The notes beneath the pieces were generated by a model. It ran no database searches, was not told where the DNA came from, and saw only the letters and a list, made by a program, of their open reading frames with translations. A DNA stretch of 64,000 bases from Candidatus Rifleibacteriota bacterium (lineage in GTDB: Bacteria > Muiribacteriota > Ozemobacteria > Ozemobacterales > Ozemobacteraceae). The DNA lies in contig JADFXM010000004.1 of NCBI GenBank assembly GCA_015233565.1, positions 186,001 through 250,000 on the forward strand, given 5' to 3'. Shown in pieces: positions 60,801 through 64,000 of the stretch; the stretch's first letter is position 1, and every line of letters begins with the position of its first letter. Position numbers and translations under genes: made by a program.

Positions 60801-63800
60801 TCGTCGAGTAGTCCGGTCCGGGTTGAGCCACAAAGGACGATTGAGTAAATGTCGCTACTGCTGAAGTTCCTCCCAGAAGAACAATTTGCGAGCTTCCCAG
60901 GAAATTCATGTTAGAATCATAAATCATCAGATTGTGCGGAAGATCGCGAGTAGGGCGATTCAGGTAATTTATATTGAAAGTTGCCCAGGCGGGCGGAACT
61001 TTCAAACTAAGCGGCTGATCAGTCAAAACATTAGTTGAAACTGTTGTTTGAATGGTGTTAATAAATATTGATTGAACTTCGGGTGGCCTTGTCCTGATTT
61101 CTATCTGTAGCGCGGCTGTTGTCATAGTGTTTCCGGCAAGATCTTTTGCAAGTGACACATTGATTGTCCAAGCGCCATTGGGAAAATTATCCGTTATGGC
61201 TACTGAATTCGTGAAACCGGCACTTCTTCCATCACTCTGCCAACCAAGAAATTTGCAAGGGATTGAATATCCGGTAGTGGCAATAGTCATGCTTGGGATA
61301 CTTGTAATATCCATATTTTCCGAAAAGATAGCGGTATAGTTGGCAGCATTGATCTGAGTAACTCCGATATTAGCAAGGGGGGAAATTGATACAAGTGTGG
61401 GGGGTTGAAGGTCAATTACAAGTGATGTTGAAGCAGTATTGAATCCCCCTGCAGCTGAATCATTTTTTGCAGCTAAGTCATAGACATAATTTGAGCTGAC
61501 AGTTGGCATCACTGTTCCAAAAATATCGGTCACATTGCTTATTTCCATTCTTGCAGTAAAACTTGAAAGTAATGTCAATTCAGCGGGGAATGAGGCCTGA
61601 TTCACGAATCGGGCGACCCAACGTGAATTTCCATCAACTTTTCTGGTACTCCAGCCTTTAAATGCTCCAATTATTATGGATGAAGTCTCATCGTCCGACT
61701 TGTAAATTCTTGCTGTTGGAGTAGCCGAACTGATTGGAACTGGCGCAAGATTTACCAAAGGTGGATTAATTTCAAACTCGAAAATTAGATTCCCGGAGGA
61801 AGAATCTTTTACGGGCGGAAAATCTGAAATCGAGCAGGCTGCAAGGCTTGCAACCGGAGTCAAAGTCGACAGAATGGTCAGATCTCCCGGATGGTCGGAA
61901 GGAAGATAGGCCATGTTTGGCTGTCCCCACCAGTTTTGAAATGCCCCGGAATATACTTTTAATCCCCAGGTTGGCGTTAAATTAGCTGAAAAAAGTGCCA
62001 AAACATTCTGAATATCACTGGAAGAAAGTTTGAGCGAAATAGTTGTACTCGACATCTCAGAATTCAAGTCAAGCGCCAAAGGATCCAGAAGAAGTGTCTT
62101 GTACACATTTCTATCCAGGTCGTGAACTTCAATTCTGTTGTGGAAATTTGCAAATGCCTGACTGGTAGTTGGAATAGGCATTCCAATTTGGGGAAGAACG
62201 GAATCAAGAGTTCGGAAATCGTTATTGTAAAGAAGAGTCCTATCAGACGTTGTGAGCCTAAGAATTCCTGAGCCAAGATCAAGTTGTGGCTTTAAAGTCG
62301 CGCTTTCAATGTAGTATCCGAACGGAGGTTGAGTATTTCCAGTGTATGGCCTGGTCAAAGTGGCTGAAATAGGTGCTGAAGTCTGAATCGATTTCATCGG
62401 TTTTCCGATCAAGTCTTTGACGAAAGCCGCTGAAGAAGTTCTTGTTGCGAAGTATAATGGCGTTGTTCCGCTTCCCAGTTTTTTTGCCACCCAGGTCGCA
62501 CCTTCTTCGCAAAGTGCTATGCGCAAGCGACTTGAATCAATCCAGGTGAATGTATCGAAGGGCTGGAAAATATACCCGGCGGAATAATCTACTGTAAGGA
62601 AATCATAACCGATTGGTTTGTACAATAGTACAGCGTTTGACCCAACCAAAGTGGAAGGATCCATTTGTTTGTTAAAAACTAAGTCAATCGTTACAGATGG
62701 TGCCTGCGGCCATTTTTCGGAGACTGAAAAAATACTTATCTGAGGCGGTTCACGCCAAGATGAATCTGTAATAAGAACTGGATATGCCTGATAACCTGTT
62801 CCCCAGTTTCCGGATAAATCTTTAACTGGGGCAGAGTTAAGAGCATCAACATGAAGACTTAGCGGAGTGGATGCCCATTGGGATATGATTTTCTGATGAT
62901 CGAGCGAAAAACTCCAATCAAAACTGTCAAACCAGACATTAAGGGAATCACCGGGGTTAAATGTAGTATAAGTAGCTAACCCGGCTGTATCGCTTCCCCA
63001 AACCTGCCATCGGGAAATATCCAGTTCGCGAATAGCCTCATGCAAAACAACGCTGCAAACTGTTCCGTTGAAATTAGCCTGTGTAATAGTCGGACGTTTA
63101 GTGTCAATTCTGAAGGTTTGCGTTGCAATAACAGAGTTTCCAGCCTGGTCATAAATAGTAAGAGAAAATGATGCATCAACTGCATCAGTTATGCCATATT
63201 TACTAAAGGAGATTCCACTTGATGTATAGACACTATTTCCACTGACCGTCAATGGATAGCTTGCGGGAGCCCCCGTAAATTGCGAAAGATTAAGAAAAGC
63301 TGAACTCACTGGTTCATTGTTCGCAAGGGAGGCGTTTACCCAAAGCAAGTCCACTGGAGAACCGGAACCAACGTTGATAACCGGTGAAGGATCAGGTAGA
63401 TCCGGGTTGAGGTTCCAAACAACTGATGAAATGGTGGGTGGAGTATTACTGACCAAAAAAGCTGACAATCCGGAAGCAGGGGTGGCGATGTTTCCCGCAT
63501 CGTCCTGTGCAGTTACTGTATATTGGAGATTAGTCCTGATTAGGTTTCCCCAGGCCCCACCACCGGAGGGAACAATAAAATTGCCCTCGTAGCGGTTTTT
63601 GGAGCTGGAATAAGTCATGGATGCAAAAGCCACGTCAGTACCGTTAATGTTTATCGTTGCTGTAGCTCCGGCATCGGAGGCATCGGTCAAAGTTGAATAA
63701 ACCGTTATAACATCATTGGAGTTAGCTATTGTCGAAACCGGGTTATCACCGTTAGTTTGCGATATTACAATTCCCGAATTACTGATCTTTGGGGACAAAC

Positions 63801-64000
63801 AATCGATCGCTAAAATCGGATCAGAAGTAACAAAAAGTTTATTTCCATTGCTGTCAGAAAGGGTTGCATTGAATACATAATTAGAAAACTCTGCTGTAGT
63901 TAATGCTGCAGAGGTAGTAACTGTAAAACCGCTTCCATTGTAAACCATTGGTGTGGTTGAAGATCTCCCAATTGCTGACAAATCAATTGTAGCACTACCA
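54868..64000 (-). CDS. Giant secreted Ig-like repeat protein with FlgD-Ig-like C-terminus, N-terminus beyond the window
   Basis: More than 3,040 residues. The frame remains open to base 64000 ('GSATIDLSAIG' precedes the first possible start at 63981), so the true N-terminus lies outside. The bulk is a chain of bacterial Ig-like domains. Several belong to the SbsA/Big_5 type ('TAPTVVSISPDTAVGANEIGK..F.VVYSERMDP', then 'AGN'-rich turns); 'VDxxxPPxVxSxSP' recurs. The last about 100 residues, 'VLAYPNPAKNRS' to 'DGKKVSNGIYLAKVTI', form a FlgD-Ig/type-A-sorting-like domain. This suggests export to the cell surface or outside through a dedicated route. The gene is convergent with the histidine kinase, with 77 bases between them. 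Confidence 0.85.
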   Translation of the reverse strand, partial: GSATIDLSAIGRSSTTPMVYNGSGFTVTTSAALTTAEFSNYVFNATLSDSNGNKLFVTSDPILAIDCLSPKISNSGIVISQTNGDNPVSTIANSNDVITVYSTLTDASDAGATATININGTDVAFASMTYSSSKNRYEGNFIVPSGGGAWGNLIRTNLQYTVTAQDDAGNIATPASGLSAFLVSNTPPTISSVVWNLNPDLPDPSPVINVGSGSPVDLLWVNASLANNEPVSSAFLNLSQFTGAPASYPLTVSGNSVYTSSGISFSKYGITDAVDASFSLTIYDQAGNSVIATQTFRIDTKRPTITQANFNGTVCSVVLHEAIRELDISRWQVWGSDTAGLATYTTFNPGDSLNVWFDSFDWSFSLDHQKIISQWASTPLSLHVDALNSAPVKDLSGNWGTGYQAYPVLITDSSWREPPQISIFSVSEKWPQAPSVTIDLVFNKQMDPSTLVGSNAVLLYKPIGYDFLTVDYSAGYIFQPFDTFTWIDSSRLRIALCEEGATWVAKKLGSGTTPLYFATRTSSAAFVKDLIGKPMKSIQTSAPISATLTRPYTGNTQPPFGYYIESATLKPQLDLGSGILRLTTSDRTLLYNNDFRTLDSVLPQIGMPIPTTSQAFANFHNRIEVHDLDRNVYKTLLLDPLALDLNSEMSSTTISLKLSSSDIQNVLALFSANLTPTWGLKVYSGAFQNWWGQPNMAYLPSDHPGDLTILSTLTPVASLAACSISDFPPVKDSSSGNLIFEFEINPPLVNLAPVPISSATPTARIYKSDDETSSIIIGAFKGWSTRKVDGNSRWVARFVNQASFPAELTLLSSFTARMEISNVTDIFGTVMPTVSSNYVYDLAAKNDSAAGGFNTASTSLVIDLQPPTLVSISPLANIGVTQINAANYTAIFSENMDITSIPSMTIATTGYSIPCKFLGWQSDGRSAGFTNSVAITDNFPNGAWTINVSLAKDLAGNTMTTAALQIEIRTRPPEVQSIFINTIQTTVSTNVLTDQPLSLKVPPAWATFNINYLNRPTRDLPHNLMIYDSNMNFLGSSQIVLLGGTSAVATFTQSSFVAQPGPDYSTINVRVKDQAGNETVNLKSWLIDNVSPTLTNFDISGIATVTSGVSWYSPAVQGQAVATIKVYNSSDTLRLTGYPLAGGATLTWPMSGNGVNGWSTSFGSELSEGLYAFSAVDQAGNPALGVASKTVKVDITAPTVVSISPDTAVGANEIGKVTFKVVYSERMDPGVVPTLQLATSSPVSAIIPMNFTGWTSTDNATTAVFVNAVSIDGTFPVGYYQYVSAGGCDLARNPQTQSTTFSVKVQAQGPIADLTILTTQPAIYDGVVQGLPFSPLVSAGGSATLRLTYASDPEHTPHWLIVLDSNLQTVATLPVPVANPADVVFPNVTSVWQSGKYPRSNSGPVQYSFQLSDHLGNISPIQLGPLVYDSKPPVVSSFKFDDGGHGLVVGGIKYYSPTFGPASMTAVTDATDTLNLIISSGTFPVQKFQLTQYDTVYSGKFGDQLGDCLATFSIADLAGNLGVGANSSILVKVDRTPPNVVSASPSAPIGIIPFQQGLFQISFDEDMNPAVSPTVTLSTGPYVISLAPIQDYPHGWISSRTCVLTNQSAILNFPISTFTYNISNALDLAGNKNATSQNFNLWINSQQPAYSATLKTLQPKISSSTWLVNQPISPIVDPGYGFLSVSYVSGPYGIPHQVLVFDPDANQVATLPLNPVGKNGTATVNLGFFGMTTPAPIQGPTAFSMKIQDTQGNIAPSPLKIIYDTVAPSIFGFDLSGYSTATTSAAYYNPAKGSNLSLTLQTDSTDQLKIALGGTNSTSTVLLIRSGTTHYATLSPAFFSDSAFPDGTYLMTPIDLAGNIAVGPGVSKTLIIDRKPPQINDVTFEPAGAWRTLATGQAAITVTFNKRMDLLASATPSVYLATQSSSVSFKFVSWINDWQARFVNETPITNNIPQGEWGVNVTAFDLTDNKVSVVFPKPVVIKSRGLKIAKFEASSYQLTTSDKIFPQGVLKNQPFSNQVWPNAATLSITLSETPESGALPAKIVFFQNGVESVLWNLDFSNTLGTFTWNQNQGPMVVTPTLFSVRVKDNFGNYSLESFDWKADPQPPVVSLRSITGGNYNSGEDATYFSRGIQGSVTGLFTVGGEDSPPVIRYRSGIATGTIIVTPAGGGAVSGVFSGYDSAKNQLPDGTYYLDVVDNAGNIGIPEPGKKSYAVIVMDNTPPKLNSVTLSSNGVATNRFAPSAGSLDIAFDTPEQLSTTGIYYVEIRTDTNVLVTRLQAKLSNGTIGASWDGTKTDGSKVLEGSYKVYASDFSGNRSVESANVFAVTSVFKVTGISQVDSKTIDLVFSNSIDPNSVGNAVISFVPTGPSPVSQDLPASNRLRVICDQSFTNGTSYTVSIDAGSVKSTDGVPLNNGSNSASFLADTKGPVLTKVAFDDTIGAREFVAFFDERVNSQSAANTSSYKLLLGNSQISLNNAVLRPDQSSVLITSANDLLATNVYSIVALSVTDVIGNLCDPLLASASFSGRDLTPPVLSLAVFSNPANENDVMMAVVSSKDLVAPPTAEITLGSSAPNKVTMIQGSSPRTYMVGISLSSDSSGFVSIKVSATDKAGNIGTSVTSFTTATVSASVKLSAKSPDGFFSASFEAGALKAGARVSILPQTFDTSVISQSQRASTRVFSKMFSAKENNLTNSNSVKTSANQNEFIPMNNAYEIKISQGKLAKMYQIQLQLPTSRAVGAPEASVRNSAGGWSKNSKNHSTNISEKHFLNGNVRTSAVPDVQAANSGNHAANCGLCLLNSDDTWQWLAPVSQSGEAKCLAYSGCTVAILKDVVPPKVTMADSSNCVEKKVFQTERPKFSGKVSDCGSGFDSGKIFAVIDGQDQQISGVNEKGEFDFIPAAPLTAGDHELFLRASDLAGNQTVSAKLSFSVQTSLTLGEVLAYPNPAKNRSVLRITANRSDLDNDFIKLQVYDITGHSVRELDFGNMSRENSANGGRFIYEFPWDLKNEDGKKVSNGIYLAKVTITDPENSGKRVKKTCKIAVLK

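Overview
The window is about 40% GC and comes from a diderm bacterium. The signs are lipoproteins, an outer-membrane beta-barrel candidate, type II/IV pseudopilins, very large secreted Ig-repeat proteins and a FlgD-Ig-like C-terminal domain. A complete mannose-family PTS with its own HPr and EI, a HutP-like protein, twin receptor cyclases and B12-type radical SAM enzymes together do not fit Proteobacteria or Bacteroidota. A lineage such as Candidatus Riflebacteria is my best guess, but this is inference only; there is no rRNA or marker gene to test it.

Left part (1-15201, all minus strand): the 5' part of a sugar ABC permease; two secreted proteins; then an operon read from about 14003 down to 3334. 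It encodes six minor-pseudopilin-like proteins (two PilV/PilW/PilX-like sets) followed by two overlapping receptor-type class III nucleotide cyclases. The two cyclases carry complementary, non-overlapping halves of the catalytic residues. They look like an obligate heterodimer, comparable to the C1/C2 arrangement of animal adenylyl cyclases. This is the most interesting system in the window. A beta-barrel candidate lies just upstream.

Centre-left (15422-24105, plus strand): a clear sigma70-type promoter starts a sugar-uptake operon: HutP-like protein, EIIA, a 57-codon small ORF, EIIB, an ABC ATPase (MalK/UgpC type), a sugar-binding lipoprotein, EIIC, EIID, HPr, EI and ispH. ABC and PTS components are interleaved in one operon. 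It ends convergently against a KimA-like APC permease, which is preceded by an unannotated 57-residue two-helix membrane protein.

Middle (26289-39219): a gene-poor, decayed stretch and two divergent secreted-protein genes, flanked by an inverted repeat pair of about 220 bp. Next comes one giant lipoprotein gene (30714-39219, about 2,830 codons) with six putative-Ig repeats, fifteen 89-residue Ig-like repeats and a C-terminal FGE-sulfatase domain. It is broken in this sequence by two single-base homopolymer deletions and one nonsense codon. A third deletion of the same kind breaks a pilin-like gene near 12566, so sequencing error is a serious alternative to real decay.

Right part (39507-64000): an operon of an Npt/MFS-like transporter with three radical SAM proteins (two B12-binding paralogues and one atypical); an M50 protease; an unknown membrane protein; a membrane-anchored spermidine-synthase-like protein; an exported GH2 beta-galactosidase with a LamG domain inserted in its catalytic module; a PAS-rich hybrid histidine kinase; and a secreted Ig-repeat protein of more than 3,000 residues that runs off the right edge.
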